64,000 nt of DNA from Pseudomonas cannabina (GTDB lineage Bacteria > Pseudomonadota > Gammaproteobacteria > Pseudomonadales > Pseudomonadaceae): assembly GCF_900100365.1 (NCBI RefSeq), contig NZ_FNKU01000001.1, forward strand, positions 5,335,501-5,399,500, written 5' to 3'. The notes under the pieces were generated by a model. The model was not told the DNA's origin, ran no database searches, and saw only the letters and a program-made list of their open reading frames with translations. Both the position numbers and the translations under genes were made by a program. Positions 19,384 through 28,674 of this stretch are shown here, piece after piece (the stretch's first letter is position 1; every line of letters starts with the position of its first letter).

Positions 19384-20544
19384 ATGAACATCACCACCTT
19401 TGCAAAACGCTTATGCCTGCTTGTACCACTGATAATCACCCCGGCTGCCTGGGCTGCAGAGCAGATGACGCCTGCCGCACCGCAACTGGCGGCCAAGGCC
19501 TACGTGCTGATGGACGCCACCAGCGGCAATGTACTGGTCGAAAACAACGGTGATCAGCGTCTGGCTCCGGCCAGCCTGACCAAGTTGATGACGGCGTACA
19601 TCGCGACTCTGGAAATCCGTCGCGGCCAGATCGGCGAGAACGATCCGGTGACCATCAGTGAAAACGCCTGGCGCACAGGCGGTTCGCGGATGTTCATCAA
19701 GGTCGGCAGCCAAGTGACCGTTAGCGACCTGCTGCACGGCATCATCATTCAATCGGGCAACGACGCCAGCGTCGCGATCTCCGAGCATATTGCCGGCAGC
19801 GAAGATGCTTTTGCCGACATGATGAACAAGACGGCCGCCGATCTGGGTATGACCAACAGTCACTTCATGAACCCGACCGGTCTGCCGAACCCGGAGCACT
19901 ACTCGTCGGCGCACGACATGGCGATCCTGGCCCGTGCGATCATCCATGAAGACCCGGCTCACTACGCGATCTACTCGCAGAAAGAGTTTTTCTGGAACGG
20001 CATCAAGCAGCCTAACCGCAACCTGCTGCTGTGGCGTGACAAGACCGTTGACGGTCTGAAAACCGGTCACACCGACGAAGCGGGCTACTGCATGGTGTCC
20101 TCGGCTGTGCGTGATGGCATGCGTCTGATTGCCGTGGTGTTCGGCACCAACAGCGAGCAGGCCCGTGCCGCTGAAACCCAGAAGCTGCTGACGTACGGCT
20201 TCCGTTTCTTCGAAACCCAGAACTTCTATCAGAAGGGCACCGAACTGGCCCAGGCGACCGTCTGGAAAGGCACCGAGCGTCAGGTCAAGGCCGGTCTGGC
20301 TGAAGATCTGAACATGACCATGCCTAAAGGCGACATGAAAAAGTTGTCGGCCAGCATGACCATGAACCCGCAGCTGGTTGCGCCAATCGCCAAGGGCGAC
20401 GTGATCGGCAAGGTTGAAGTCAAGAAGGACGATCAGGTGGTTCACACCGCTAATCTGATCGCGCTTGAAGCGGTCGAGGAAGGTGGCATTTTCCGCCGCG
20501 TGTGGGATAGCATCCGCCTGTTCTTCTACGGCTTGTTCAACTGA
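19384..20544 (+). CDS. dacC: D-alanyl-D-alanine carboxypeptidase (PBP5/6 type)
   Basis: Low-molecular-weight PBP that trims the terminal D-Ala from stem peptides in the periplasm. It has a signal peptide ending in AWAAE, SxxK in PASLTKLM (about residue 61), SGN in IIIQSGNDAS, and KTG in DGLKTGHTDEAGY. The C-terminal PBP5 domain ends in an amphipathic membrane anchor, WDSIRLFFYGLFN. The ATG at 19384 has a GAGAGACGG stretch just upstream. The 386-aa length is normal. It is called dacC in P. aeruginosa and dacA elsewhere. Confidence 0.94.
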   Translation: MNITTFAKRLCLLVPLIITPAAWAAEQMTPAAPQLAAKAYVLMDATSGNVLVENNGDQRLAPASLTKLMTAYIATLEIRRGQIGENDPVTISENAWRTGGSRMFIKVGSQVTVSDLLHGIIIQSGNDASVAISEHIAGSEDAFADMMNKTAADLGMTNSHFMNPTGLPNPEHYSSAHDMAILARAIIHEDPAHYAIYSQKEFFWNGIKQPNRNLLLWRDKTVDGLKTGHTDEAGYCMVSSAVRDGMRLIAVVFGTNSEQARAAETQKLLTYGFRFFETQNFYQKGTELAQATVWKGTERQVKAGLAEDLNMTMPKGDMKKLSASMTMNPQLVAPIAKGDVIGKVEVKKDDQVVHTANLIALEAVEEGGIFRRVWDSIRLFFYGLFN

Positions 20545-20637
20545 CCCTCCAGTAACTACTGCCGACCTTCTCGCGGCCTGCTCATGATCTGAGCGGGCTG
20601 CGTGTCCGTCGTCACGGCTTGTGAGACCTTTACTGCC

Positions 20638-20913
20638 ATGACCGATACCGACGTCAAGTCGCACAAAATCGAATTTCCCTGCAATGACTACCCGATCAAG
20701 ATTATCGGCGACACCAGTGTGGGCTTTACGGCTGCCGTGATGAAAGTGCTTGAAAAGCACGCCACGGTCGACCTCAAGACGCTGGCAGAGCGTCAGAGCA
20801 GCAACGGTAAATACACCACCGTCCAGCTGCACATCATCGCCACCGGCGAAGACCAGTTGCGCGACATCAATAGTGCCCTTCGCGCTACGGGTTTCGTGCA
20901 CATGGTGCTCTGA
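20638..20913 (+). CDS. ybeD: DUF493 (YbeD/UPF0250) protein
   Basis: Small (91 aa) conserved protein with an ACT-like fold, usually found between dacA/dacC and lipB as here. Recognised by [12 protein letters not shown] and the C-terminal ATGFVHMVL. Its role is not established; a regulatory role in lipoate metabolism is suggested only by position. Its stop overlaps the lipB ATG. Confidence 0.92.
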   Translation: MTDTDVKSHKIEFPCNDYPIKIIGDTSVGFTAAVMKVLEKHATVDLKTLAERQSSNGKYTTVQLHIIATGEDQLRDINSALRATGFVHMVL

Positions 20914-21569
20914 TGAGCGGTGCCCTGGGCTTTCGTGATCTGGGTCTGATCGATTACGAAACCGCCTGGCACGCCATGCAGCGCTTCACCGACGTGCGTG
21001 GCCGGAATGCGGCTGACGAAGTCTGGCTGGTCCAGCACCCGCCGGTCTTCACCCAGGGGCAGTCAGGTAAACCCGAGCATTTGCTGCTGCCGGGCAATAT
21101 TCCTGTCGTACAGGTCGATCGTGGCGGCCAAGTGACTTATCATGGCCCGGGCCAACTGGTCGCTTACCTGATGCTGGATGTCAGGCGCCTTGGCTTCGGT
21201 GTGCGCGATCTGGTCACCCGGATCGAGAACACGCTCATTGGCTTGCTGGCCGATTATGGCGTGACGGCAGCGGCCAAGGCCGATGCGCCGGGCGTGTACG
21301 TCAACGGCGCGAAAATCGCGTCGCTCGGCCTGCGTATCCGCAACGGCTGCTCGTTTCACGGTCTGGCGCTGAACGTCGACATGGACCTGGAGCCGTTCCG
21401 CCGCATCAACCCGTGCGGCTACGCCGGGCTGGCCATGACCCAACTGAGCGATCAGGCAGGGCAGATAGAATTTTCCGAGGTTAGTGCCCGACTGCGTGCG
21501 CAGCTCGTCAACCACCTCGACTACGCTGAGCAGGCTACCCTTACGGGCGGAATAAACCATTATGACTGA
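20913..21569 (+). CDS. lipB: Octanoyl-ACP:protein octanoyltransferase
   Basis: Transfers octanoyl groups from acyl-carrier protein to lipoyl domains, the first step of lipoate synthesis. Conserved [16 protein letters not shown], the catalytic lysine in [11 protein letters not shown], and the thiol-bearing CGY segment are present. 218 aa. It starts on the ybeD stop and ends inside the lipA start, so ybeD-lipB-lipA form a tight operon. Confidence 0.96.
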   Translation: MSGALGFRDLGLIDYETAWHAMQRFTDVRGRNAADEVWLVQHPPVFTQGQSGKPEHLLLPGNIPVVQVDRGGQVTYHGPGQLVAYLMLDVRRLGFGVRDLVTRIENTLIGLLADYGVTAAAKADAPGVYVNGAKIASLGLRIRNGCSFHGLALNVDMDLEPFRRINPCGYAGLAMTQLSDQAGQIEFSEVSARLRAQLVNHLDYAEQATLTGGINHYD

Positions 21570-22569
21570 CACCGTGCAAACCCTGATCCCGACGCTTGAC
21601 GTTTCCGAGCGTGTGGCCCGTCCGAAAGTCGAAGCCGGCGTCAAGCTGCGCGGAGCGGAGAAGGTTGCGCGCATCCCGGTCAAGATCATTCCGACCGTCG
21701 ATCTGCCGAAGAAGCCCGACTGGATTCGCGTGCGTATCCCGGTTTCCCCGGAAGTCGACCGTATCAAGCAACTGCTGCGCAAGCACAAGCTGCACAGCGT
21801 TTGCGAAGAGGCATCCTGCCCTAACCTGGGCGAATGCTTCTCCGGCGGCACTGCAACGTTCATGATCATGGGCGACATCTGTACCCGTCGTTGCCCGTTC
21901 TGCGACGTGGGCCATGGCCGTCCGAAAGCACTCGACGCCGACGAACCGAAGAGCCTCGCCATCGCCATCGCCGACCTGCGTCTGAAGTACGTGGTCATCA
22001 CCTCGGTAGACCGCGATGACCTGCGTGACGGCGGTGCTCAGCACTTCGCTGACTGCATCCGCGAGATCCGTCTGCTGTCGCCGGGCGTCCAGCTCGAAAC
22101 GCTGGTGCCCGATTACCGTGGGCGCATGGACGTTGCGCTGGAAATCACCGCAGCGGAGCCGCCGGATGTGTTCAACCACAATCTGGAAACCGTGCCACGC
22201 TTGTACAAGGCTGCGCGTCCGGGTTCGGATTACCAGTGGTCGCTGACTCTGCTGCAACGCTTCAAGCAGATGGTCCCGCACGTACCGACCAAATCCGGCT
22301 TGATGCTGGGGCTGGGCGAGACCGACGAGGAAGTCATCGAAGTCATGAGGCGCATGCGTGAGCACGACATCGACATGCTGACCCTGGGCCAGTACTTGCA
22401 GCCATCGCGTAACCACTTGGCGGTGCAGCGCTTCGTCCATCCGGACACCTTCGCCTGGTTCGCCGAGGAAGGGTACAAGATGGGCTTCAAGAACGTCGCT
22501 TCGGGCCCGCTGGTCCGTTCCTCGTACCACGCCGACGAGCAGGCCAAGATCGCCAAATCGATGCTTTGA
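21562..22569 (+). CDS. lipA: Lipoyl synthase
   Basis: Radical-SAM enzyme that inserts two sulfurs into protein-bound octanoyl groups. Both cluster motifs are present: the auxiliary cluster [12 protein letters not shown] and the radical-[11 protein letters not shown]. The 335-aa length is normal. A strong terminator follows the gene. Confidence 0.97.
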   Translation: MTDTVQTLIPTLDVSERVARPKVEAGVKLRGAEKVARIPVKIIPTVDLPKKPDWIRVRIPVSPEVDRIKQLLRKHKLHSVCEEASCPNLGECFSGGTATFMIMGDICTRRCPFCDVGHGRPKALDADEPKSLAIAIADLRLKYVVITSVDRDDLRDGGAQHFADCIREIRLLSPGVQLETLVPDYRGRMDVALEITAAEPPDVFNHNLETVPRLYKAARPGSDYQWSLTLLQRFKQMVPHVPTKSGLMLGLGETDEEVIEVMRRMREHDIDMLTLGQYLQPSRNHLAVQRFVHPDTFAWFAEEGYKMGFKNVASGPLVRSSYHADEQAKIAKSML

Positions 22570-22586
22570 TATCGATGCTTGCCATA

Positions 22587-22623
22587 AAACACAAAGGCAC
22601 CCGATGAGGGTGCCTTTGTGTTT
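22587..22623 (+). terminator. Bidirectional terminator between lipA and oprG
   Basis: A 16-bp perfect stem with a 5-base loop (GATGA) pairs AAACACAAAGGCACCC with its complement, so an A-run and a T-run flank it on both strands. It sits 18 bases after the lipA stop and 23 bases beyond the stop of the convergent oprG gene, so it can end both transcripts. Confidence 0.92.
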
Positions 22624-22645
22624 GTGGCGATTGAAGATGTGCAGG

Positions 22646-23332
22646 TCAGAATTTGTAACCCACGCCGACCATGTACACCCACGGGTCGATATCCACATCG
22701 ACTTTGGTCCGGCCGACCGCCAGGGCAGACGGGCCGTCCACGGTGGCCTGGGTGTCGATGTCGACGTACCAGACCGAAGCGTTGACCAGCACCTTGTCGG
22801 TGATCATGTAGTCCATGCCCAGCTGCGCGGCCAGACCCACCGAGTCCTTGAGTTTGAGGTTGCTGAAACCCTGATTCTTGCGGTCGCTGGTCAGGTCGTT
22901 GTCGAAGAACGTGGTGTAGTTGATACCCACGCCCGCATACGGCTGAAATCTGGACGAAGGCTCCATCGGGTAGTACTGCAACGACAGAGTCGGCGGCAGA
23001 TGTTTGACATCGGCCAGCTTGCCGTCCAGCCCAGGGCCCAGGCCTTTGACGGACACGGTATGGTTGAACGGCGTGGCGGCCAGCAATTCGATGCCGACAT
23101 GGTTGGTCAGCATGTAAGCGAAGGTCAAGCCGAGCTGGGTGTCGCCATTCAGGGTCGCCTTGGTGCCGGAAACCCTGGCACCATCGAGCCGGACTTCGCC
23201 GCTGTCTTCATTGGGCTGAACGTGCGCGGCGCCGGCGCGAACGATGAAATCGCCTTTTTCGTAGGCCTGTGCCGCAACCGGGGCGGTGATGGCAAGCGCG
23301 ACAACAGACGCGCGTAGCAAATGCTTGTTCAT
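22646..23332 (-). CDS. oprG: Outer-membrane protein OprG (OmpW family)
   Basis: Eight-stranded beta-barrel of the OmpW family that helps small hydrophobic or amino-acid-like solutes enter. It has a signal peptide ending in VAAQAYEKGD, the family stretches RAGAAHVQPNED and YYPMEPSSRFQPYAGVGINYT, and a C-terminal GVGYKF aromatic sorting end. The ATG at 23332 has GGAG upstream; an ATG at 23350 is an alternative. Next to the DUF3299/ABC operon it reproduces the PA4067-PA4063 order, which supports the OprG name. A candidate ANR box lies upstream. Confidence 0.9.
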   Translation of the reverse strand: MNKHLLRASVVALAITAPVAAQAYEKGDFIVRAGAAHVQPNEDSGEVRLDGARVSGTKATLNGDTQLGLTFAYMLTNHVGIELLAATPFNHTVSVKGLGPGLDGKLADVKHLPPTLSLQYYPMEPSSRFQPYAGVGINYTTFFDNDLTSDRKNQGFSNLKLKDSVGLAAQLGMDYMITDKVLVNASVWYVDIDTQATVDGPSALAVGRTKVDVDIDPWVYMVGVGYKF

Positions 23333-23395
23333 GGAGGCTCCAGAGATCATTCAAAATTTATGGGCGTAATGTTAAAGCGCTGTCGAGCGGCGACT

Positions 23396-23409
23396 TTGAC
23401 TCAGCTCAA
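23396..23409 (-). promoter_or_regulatory. Candidate ANR/FNR box upstream of oprG
   Basis: TTGACTCAGCTCAA matches the ANR/FNR consensus TTGAT-N4-ATCAA at 8 of 10 positions, with both TTGA/TCAA ends intact. Its centre is 70 bases before the oprG start codon. A TAACAT-like -10 element on the minus strand near 23369-23374 would put the transcription start about 41 bases from the box centre, the class II spacing. OprG is known to be ANR-dependent in P. aeruginosa. The site itself is inference. Confidence 0.5.
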
Positions 23410-23435
23410 TGAAATCACTGGGAACCTCGTCATCC

Positions 23436-23960
23436 TCATGAATCCGGCAACTCGTAGACAAGAATCTTGTCTGCCTGCATCTGATAACCCGCTTCTGCCA
23501 GTTCGCTGCTTGACGACTTGGCCTGCATCGGTCCTTCGATCCAGTACGGCTGATACAGCTCATCGACCTTCACGCCCAGCTCACTCGTGACATGCACGAT
23601 CTGGTTCGCTGGTGGCGGCGGCACATGGATGCAGGCGCCGAAATACGGCACCAGCAAAAACTCCGTCACTCTGCCTTCCTCACTGACCTGAAGCGGCACG
23701 ATATAGCCCGGTAAACGCACCAGTTTGCCATCCAGCGCCTTGACCACCGGTGCGTGCGGGGCCAATTGATGGGCCGCAGGCGCCGCTTCCATGGCCAGTG
23801 CATCGGACAGCTTCGACAGGTCGTGCAGTGGCGCCGTGACCGGCTTCACCACAGGTGCGTCGGGTGGAATCATCTCATTCCAAGTCAGTTCACGCGGCTC
23901 GGCGGCCCACACATGAGTGGTAACCGAGAGCAGCAGAGTGAGTAGCATGCGCCGCATCAT
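23436..23960 (-). CDS. DUF3299 exported protein of the zinc-type ABC operon
   Basis: Predicted periplasmic protein of 174 aa with a short signal peptide ending in HVWAAEP. The conserved DUF3299 region (about 80-174) contains LPGYIVPL and FLLVPYFGACIHVPPPPANQ. The function is not established. Its P. aeruginosa counterpart, PA4066, is the last gene of a Zur-regulated operon. The ATG at 23960 is preferred because AGGA lies upstream; earlier in-frame ATGs run into the permease gene. It follows the permease by eight bases. Confidence 0.8.
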   Translation of the reverse strand: MMRRMLLTLLLSVTTHVWAAEPRELTWNEMIPPDAPVVKPVTAPLHDLSKLSDALAMEAAPAAHQLAPHAPVVKALDGKLVRLPGYIVPLQVSEEGRVTEFLLVPYFGACIHVPPPPANQIVHVTSELGVKVDELYQPYWIEGPMQAKSSSSELAEAGYQMQADKILVYELPDS

Positions 23961-23968
23961 GAAGGTCC

Positions 23969-25234
23969 TCATAAACGAATTGACAGTCCATCGGCCAGTG
24001 ACTGCCTGTAGGCTCGCCACGCTGGCACGGTTCCCATCAACAGCGCGCAACCGAGAATACCACCCAGTAATGTCCATTCATATTGGCCAGGTGGCATAGA
24101 TGAGAGGTACAGGCCGTAGTTTTCGAGCACATAGTCGCGGGCCGCGAAAATGCCGATATAGAGCAGTGCAAGGCCGCTGACGACACCGGCCAGCGCTAGC
24201 GCGAAAGCCTCCAGTATAAGCAGGCTGGCGATATGCCAAGGGCGCGCGCCGACCGAGCGCAGAATCGCCATTTCCCGGCGGCGCTCGTTGAGGCTGGTGA
24301 GAATCGCGGTAAGCATGCCGATCAGGCCGGTCAGCACCACGAACAGCGAAATCACGAACAAGGCCTTTTCGGCGGTGCCCATCAAACCCCACAGTTCCTG
24401 CAAGGCCACGCCCGGCAGAATCGCCAGCATCGGCTCGCCCCGGTATTCATTGATCTCGCGTTGCAGGCTGAACGTCGAAATCTTGCTGTTCAGGCCCAGC
24501 ATGAAGGCGGTAATCGCACTGGGTGTCAGGTCCATGTTGCGTGCCTGATCGGCGGAAATGCGTTCATTGCCGCGTGCCGGCGCGCCGTTATGCCAATCGA
24601 TATGAATGGCCTCCATGCCGCCCAGGCTGATGTGCAGCGTGCGGTCCACCGGCGTACCGGTCGGTTTGAGAATGCCGACCACGGTGAACGGTTTGTCGTC
24701 GTGCTTGACCAGGCTGATCGCCGCAACGCCGTGCGCCAGCACCAGCTTGTCGCCCAGCGTGTAATGCAGCGCCTTGGCGACTTCAGAGCCCAGCACCACT
24801 TCGAACGGGTCGGTCTGGAACTCGCGGCCCTCGGCCATTTCCAGGTGTAGCTGACGACCGAACTGGTAATGCTCGAAATACGCTTCGTTGGTGCCCATCA
24901 CCCGATAGCCACGGTGCGAGTCGCCCAGCGAAATCGGGATCGCCCATTTGACCTGTTTGCTTTGCGCGAAATGCTCGAAGCTGTCCCAGCGTATGTTGTT
25001 GGTGGCATTGCCGATGCGGAACACCGAATACAGCAACAGGTTGATCGAGCCGGAGCGCGCGCCGACGATCAGGTCGGTGCCGCTGATGGTACTGGCGAAA
25101 CTGGCACGGGCTTCGGTGCGCACGCGTTCCACGGCCAGCAGCAGGCAAACCGACAGGGCAATGGCGAAGGCGGTGAGAAAGGCGGTGAAGCGGCGGTTGG
25201 CCAGGCTGGCGATGGCCAGACGAAACAGATACAT
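23969..25234 (-). CDS. ABC transporter permease, MacB/FtsX type
   Basis: A 421-aa inner-membrane permease with one N-terminal helix, a large periplasmic (MacB_PCD) domain of about 240 residues, and three C-terminal helices of the FtsX type (LNERRREMAILRSVGARP is typical). This class does mechanical work on lipoproteins or exported proteins rather than classic import. GAGAGTTGAG precedes the ATG. It begins directly after the ATPase stop. The PA4065 counterpart belongs to a zinc-starvation operon. Confidence 0.9.
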   Translation of the reverse strand: MYLFRLAIASLANRRFTAFLTAFAIALSVCLLLAVERVRTEARASFASTISGTDLIVGARSGSINLLLYSVFRIGNATNNIRWDSFEHFAQSKQVKWAIPISLGDSHRGYRVMGTNEAYFEHYQFGRQLHLEMAEGREFQTDPFEVVLGSEVAKALHYTLGDKLVLAHGVAAISLVKHDDKPFTVVGILKPTGTPVDRTLHISLGGMEAIHIDWHNGAPARGNERISADQARNMDLTPSAITAFMLGLNSKISTFSLQREINEYRGEPMLAILPGVALQELWGLMGTAEKALFVISLFVVLTGLIGMLTAILTSLNERRREMAILRSVGARPWHIASLLILEAFALALAGVVSGLALLYIGIFAARDYVLENYGLYLSSMPPGQYEWTLLGGILGCALLMGTVPAWRAYRQSLADGLSIRL

Positions 25235-25235
25235 C

Positions 25236-25958
25236 TCAACTCTCCACAGCGACGGCAGCGCGATTCAGGTCGCTCAGCGACAGATTGCGATCAAACAAGG
25301 GGGCCAGGCTCTGGTCATGGCTGACGAACAGCAGGCTGGCCCCGGCCTCGCGGCATTCGGCGAACAGCAGGCGAATGAACGCTTCGCGCGAATCGGCATC
25401 CAGCGCGGATGTCGGCTCGTCGGCAATCACCAGTTCCGGCTGACCGATCAACGCTCTGGCGGCAGCCACGCGCTGCTGCTGGCCGATGGACAACGAGTCG
25501 GCGCGACGGGCGAGCATCGCCGGATCTTTCAGGCCCAGGTGGGCGAGCAGGGTGGTCGTAGCGTTTTCCACACTGCCATGGCGTTGCTTGGCACGCTCGG
25601 CGCGCACCTTGGAAAAGTGACAGGGCAGCTCGATGTTTTCTCGCACCGACAGGAACGGCAACAGGTTGAACTGCTGGAAGATGTAGCCGGTGTGATCGAC
25701 ACGAAAACGGTCACGCGCCGCTGACGACAGGCTCGATAGCTCCTGATTCAGCAGACGAATACTGCCGCTGACCGGCTTCTGCACGCCGCCGAGCAAGCCC
25801 AGCAGCGTGGTTTTGCCGCTGCCGCTGGGGCCTTTGAGGAACAGGGCCTCGCCGGTTTGCAGGCGGAAGCTGGGGATGTCCAGCAGTTGAGGATGGCCGG
25901 GCCAGTTGAAGCTCAGGTCCGATAGCTCGATCAGTGCTTGGGTCATGGCGTGACTCAT
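25236..25958 (-). CDS. ABC transporter ATP-binding protein, LolD/MacB type
   Basis: A 240-aa ATPase with Walker A GPSGSGKTT, signature LSIGQQQRVAAAR and Walker B LVIADEPTSALD. It partners the downstream FtsX-type permease, with two bases between them. Two start codons are possible (25958 and 25946) and neither has a strong ribosome site; the longer is given. It is second in the zrgA-ATPase-permease-DUF3299 operon. Confidence 0.92.
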   Translation of the reverse strand: MSHAMTQALIELSDLSFNWPGHPQLLDIPSFRLQTGEALFLKGPSGSGKTTLLGLLGGVQKPVSGSIRLLNQELSSLSSAARDRFRVDHTGYIFQQFNLLPFLSVRENIELPCHFSKVRAERAKQRHGSVENATTTLLAHLGLKDPAMLARRADSLSIGQQQRVAAARALIGQPELVIADEPTSALDADSREAFIRLLFAECREAGASLLFVSHDQSLAPLFDRNLSLSDLNRAAVAVES

Positions 25959-26015
25959 GCTCGGTTGGAAATTAAAAGACAGGGCCAGGCCCGGTCATGG
26001 TGCCGCAGGGTGCGA

Positions 26016-26603
26016 TCAGAATTTCAGGGTCGGATTCGCTGCAATCACTTCTGCGCCCGACTGGCCGCTCGGCGAAATCAGTTGTACCTGAAGCTTCTTG
26101 GTGTCGGGAAAGGTTTTGAAGATTTGCGACAGGTCGAGCTTGCGCAGTACCGCCGGTGCGTCGCAGACAAATTTGTAGTGGCCGTGGATTTCACTGTGCT
26201 CATGATGATCGGCGTCGCCTGCTTTGGCGTGCTCTTCGTGATCGTCATCCTTGTCGCCAAACAGCGGGCTTTCCAGCTTCACCGACGTGGCCGAGCAGTT
26301 GGCGGCATCGGCAATGCTGAACAGCGCATTAGGCTTGAGCAGCAATTCACGCGCCTTGGCGACCTTGGCCTTGTCTTCGTCTGACGTCGCAACGTGTTCG
26401 AAGCCCACAATGTTCATGGCCGGACTGTCGAATTCGAACTCCAGTGTCTTGCCTTCCAGCACCACATCCAGACGCCCGACACCGTGCTCGTGCGCGCCAA
26501 GGCTGCCGTGTTCGTCGCCATGATCATGATCGTGTTCTTCAGCCGCGTGGGCGGCAACCAGTGGCAACAGGGCAAAGGGCAGGGCAAGTAGCAGACGGCG
26601 CAT
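26016..26603 (-). CDS. ZrgA-family (DUF2796) zinc-binding periplasmic protein
   Basis: A 195-aa protein with a signal peptide ending in AAHAAEE. Two histidine-rich stretches follow, EEHDHDHGDEHG just after the signal and DDHEEHAKAGDADHHEH near the middle, as expected for a metal-binding protein. It belongs to the DUF2796/ZrgA family, linked to zinc uptake. The P. aeruginosa counterpart PA4063 is Zur-controlled. The ATG at 26603 has CGGAG upstream. It leads the operon and has a candidate Zur operator in front. Confidence 0.85.
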   Translation of the reverse strand: MRRLLLALPFALLPLVAAHAAEEHDHDHGDEHGSLGAHEHGVGRLDVVLEGKTLEFEFDSPAMNIVGFEHVATSDEDKAKVAKARELLLKPNALFSIADAANCSATSVKLESPLFGDKDDDHEEHAKAGDADHHEHSEIHGHYKFVCDAPAVLRKLDLSQIFKTFPDTKKLQVQLISPSGQSGAEVIAANPTLKF

Positions 26604-26632
26604 AGCGAACTCCGGAGTATCATTCAAAAAAC

Positions 26633-26652
26633 TGTTATGTGATCTTATAACA
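26633..26652 (-). promoter_or_regulatory. Candidate Zur operator before the zrgA operon
   Basis: A 20-bp inverted repeat with outer arms TGTTAT and ATAACA around a GATC centre (16 of 20 positions symmetric) lies 30-49 bases before the zrgA start. The arms resemble the GTTATA/TATAAC arms of gamma-proteobacterial Zur sites, though the spacing is longer than the E. coli consensus. Zur control is known for the matching P. aeruginosa operon. The exact site is inference. Confidence 0.5.
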
Positions 26653-26914
26653 ATCATGTCAGTGCGTGGACGTGTTTTTTACTCGTTGTGCGGATCATCG
26701 CGCCTCTGCGCATCGGCATTCGAACGTGTAATTCGGAATACCAGACCCGATGCTTATGCCGAACGGGTCTCACACTGTGCATCACCAAGTCCTACTCTGG
26801 AAAATGAAAATTGCTACGCCAGCGCCGGATGCGCCGGATGCGCCGGAAGGATTTTCATCGCCAGCCGGGACCTGCACTCGACCTGGATCGAGTGCACTAT
26901 CAAGGAAGATACCC

Positions 26915-27337
26915 ATGAACAAGCTCCATCCGAACAGGGAAATACTGCGTGCGGTGTACAAGGATCTGACACGCATCACCGAATTTGCCGATCCCGACAT
27001 CGTGCTGCACAAAGCGGATCAGGGGGCGGGAGGCGGGTTATCCATCGCCATCGGTAAAGATGCGGTGCTTTCCCACGAGATCAATCTGCTCAGACGCACC
27101 CGTCAGACCTTGTACATGGACGTCCACGATATTGTCGCCAACGATCACTTCGGCTCGGTGGTGGGCGAGATGCGCGCCAGTTGCGAGGGGCGGAAAATCA
27201 TCATGCCGTTCTGCGGCCTGTGGCGGTTTCGTGATGGCAGGATTGTCGAGCACTGGGAACACGTCTACAACGTGCGGGCGCTGGGCGACTTCATGAACGG
27301 CAAGGAACCGACCATCAGCCAGTGGCGTTACGCCTGA
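26915..27337 (+). CDS. NTF2/SnoaL-like protein
   Basis: A 140-aa protein of the NTF2-like/SnoaL fold, which holds small-molecule isomerases, cyclases and binding proteins. It ends with the family's WRFRDGRIVEHWEHVYNV motif. The substrate is unknown. AAGGAAG lies nine bases before the ATG. The 250 bases upstream hold a small run of three GCGCCGGAT repeats (about 26823-26849) and the divergent zrgA promoter. Confidence 0.75.
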   Translation: MNKLHPNREILRAVYKDLTRITEFADPDIVLHKADQGAGGGLSIAIGKDAVLSHEINLLRRTRQTLYMDVHDIVANDHFGSVVGEMRASCEGRKIIMPFCGLWRFRDGRIVEHWEHVYNVRALGDFMNGKEPTISQWRYA

Positions 27338-27399
27338 GCGATGGGCAGCGCGGTCAGCCTGTGGGAGCATGTACGCCTGATTGTCAGCAGGTACACATC

Positions 27400-27753
27400 A
27401 TGTTGCGTATTCGTGGAAGCATAGGCCTGTGGCCGGTGGATTTGACCCTTGAACTGGACGAAGGCGACTGGGCCCGGCTGGGGGCGCAGCTCAAAGCGGT
27501 CGCGCCCGAGGTGTCGGCAGCGGTGGTCGAAAGCAAGCCGGTCAATCCGGACGACAGGCTGTGGCAGGTCGCTCAGGAATTGCTGCACAAGGCCGGCCAC
27601 ATGAGCGGGCCGGATCTGTTGGCGCAACTGGAAGGGCTGACCGGCAGCACGGCAGCCGGCAAGCATTTGCTGGTGCGCTTGCGTCATTCGGCCAACGTGA
27701 AAGTCGAGAGCGGCGGGGATGCGCCTTTGTACAGCTGGATCGAGACAGTCTGA
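27400..27753 (+). CDS. Conserved hypothetical protein
   Basis: A 117-aa soluble acidic protein beginning MLRIRGSIGLWPVDLTLELD. No enzyme motif, signal or membrane helix is visible. I recognise it only as a small conserved pseudomonad protein of unknown role. It has a weak CAGG ribosome site. It is convergent with the CnoX-like gene. Confidence 0.65.
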   Translation: MLRIRGSIGLWPVDLTLELDEGDWARLGAQLKAVAPEVSAAVVESKPVNPDDRLWQVAQELLHKAGHMSGPDLLAQLEGLTGSTAAGKHLLVRLRHSANVKVESGGDAPLYSWIETV

Positions 27754-27801
27754 TCGGACGACCCGCGACAGGCACCGCTGTGATGCCTGTCGCCGGAGAG
27801 G

Positions 27802-28674
27802 TCAGTACAGCGCAGCGAACAGCTTGCGGCGGTAAGCGGTAACCAGCGGGTGATCATTGCCCAGCAGGTCGAACACTTGCAGCAACGTTTTGTGCGGCAG
27901 GCCTTCAGCGTAATTGCGGTTGCGGATGAACAGCTTGAGCAGTCCGTCGAGTGCGGCTTCGTACTGCTGACGCGACAGGTGCTGGATCGCCAGTTGGTGC
28001 GCGGCTTCGTCATCCTGTGGGTTCTGCGCCAGGCGGCTTTTCAGCTCGGCGGCATCCGGCAGGGTGGCAGCTTCAGCGAGAAAGGTCAGTTGCGCCTTGG
28101 CGCCGGCCAGCTCGGCTTTGTGCGCATCGCCCGTCACGGCGTCCAGCACCGCGTTGGCTTCGCTCAGCTCGCCACGCTCCGCCAGGCAGCGTGCGTACAG
28201 AATCAGCGCGGCCGCGTTGCTGTTGTCTTCGCCCAGCAGCACCTTGAGCACCGCCTCGGCCTCGGAGAAGCGGCTTTCGGCGAACAGCGTTTGCGCCTGC
28301 TTGAGCGGGTCGGCGGCTGGCGGTGGCGGCATGACGACGTGCTGCTCGAGAATCTTGCGGATCTCCGATTCCGGCTGGGCCCCGGCGAAACCATCCACCG
28401 GCTGGCCGTCCTTGAACAGCACCACGGTTGGCAGGCTGCGAATACCGAAGCGTGCGACGACATCCGGCTCTGCGTCGCAATCGACCTTGGCCAGCAACAG
28501 TTCGCCCTGATAGCTTTCGGTGATCTGCTGCAAGAGGGGCATCAAAACCTTGCAGGGCGCACACCACTCGGCCCAGAAATCGACCAGTACGGGCTGATCG
28601 AATGACTTGTCGATGACTAACTGATCGAAGGTCGCGGTGGTCGCGTCGAAGATGTAAGCAGTGTCCTGGCTCAT
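27802..28674 (-). CDS. CnoX/YbbN-type thioredoxin-TPR chaperedoxin
   Basis: A 290-aa protein with an N-terminal thioredoxin domain (about 1-110) and a C-terminal TPR-like half (about 120-290). The family protects client proteins from oxidation and passes them to GroEL or DnaK. Unlike the E. coli protein, whose motif is SxxC, this one keeps WCAPCK, so redox activity may be retained. The ATG at 28674 begins MSQDTAYIFDATTATFDQ; earlier in-frame codons lack support. It converges on the hypothetical gene at 27400. Confidence 0.88.
   Translation of the reverse strand: MSQDTAYIFDATTATFDQLVIDKSFDQPVLVDFWAEWCAPCKVLMPLLQQITESYQGELLLAKVDCDAEPDVVARFGIRSLPTVVLFKDGQPVDGFAGAQPESEIRKILEQHVVMPPPPAADPLKQAQTLFAESRFSEAEAVLKVLLGEDNSNAAALILYARCLAERGELSEANAVLDAVTGDAHKAELAGAKAQLTFLAEAATLPDAAELKSRLAQNPQDDEAAHQLAIQHLSRQQYEAALDGLLKLFIRNRNYAEGLPHKTLLQVFDLLGNDHPLVTAYRRKLFAALY

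Noticed and set aside
26823..26849. Three tandem GCGCCGGAT repeats before the NTF2-like gene
   Set aside because: The run is very short and low in complexity. No regulator site or mobile element signature accompanies it.
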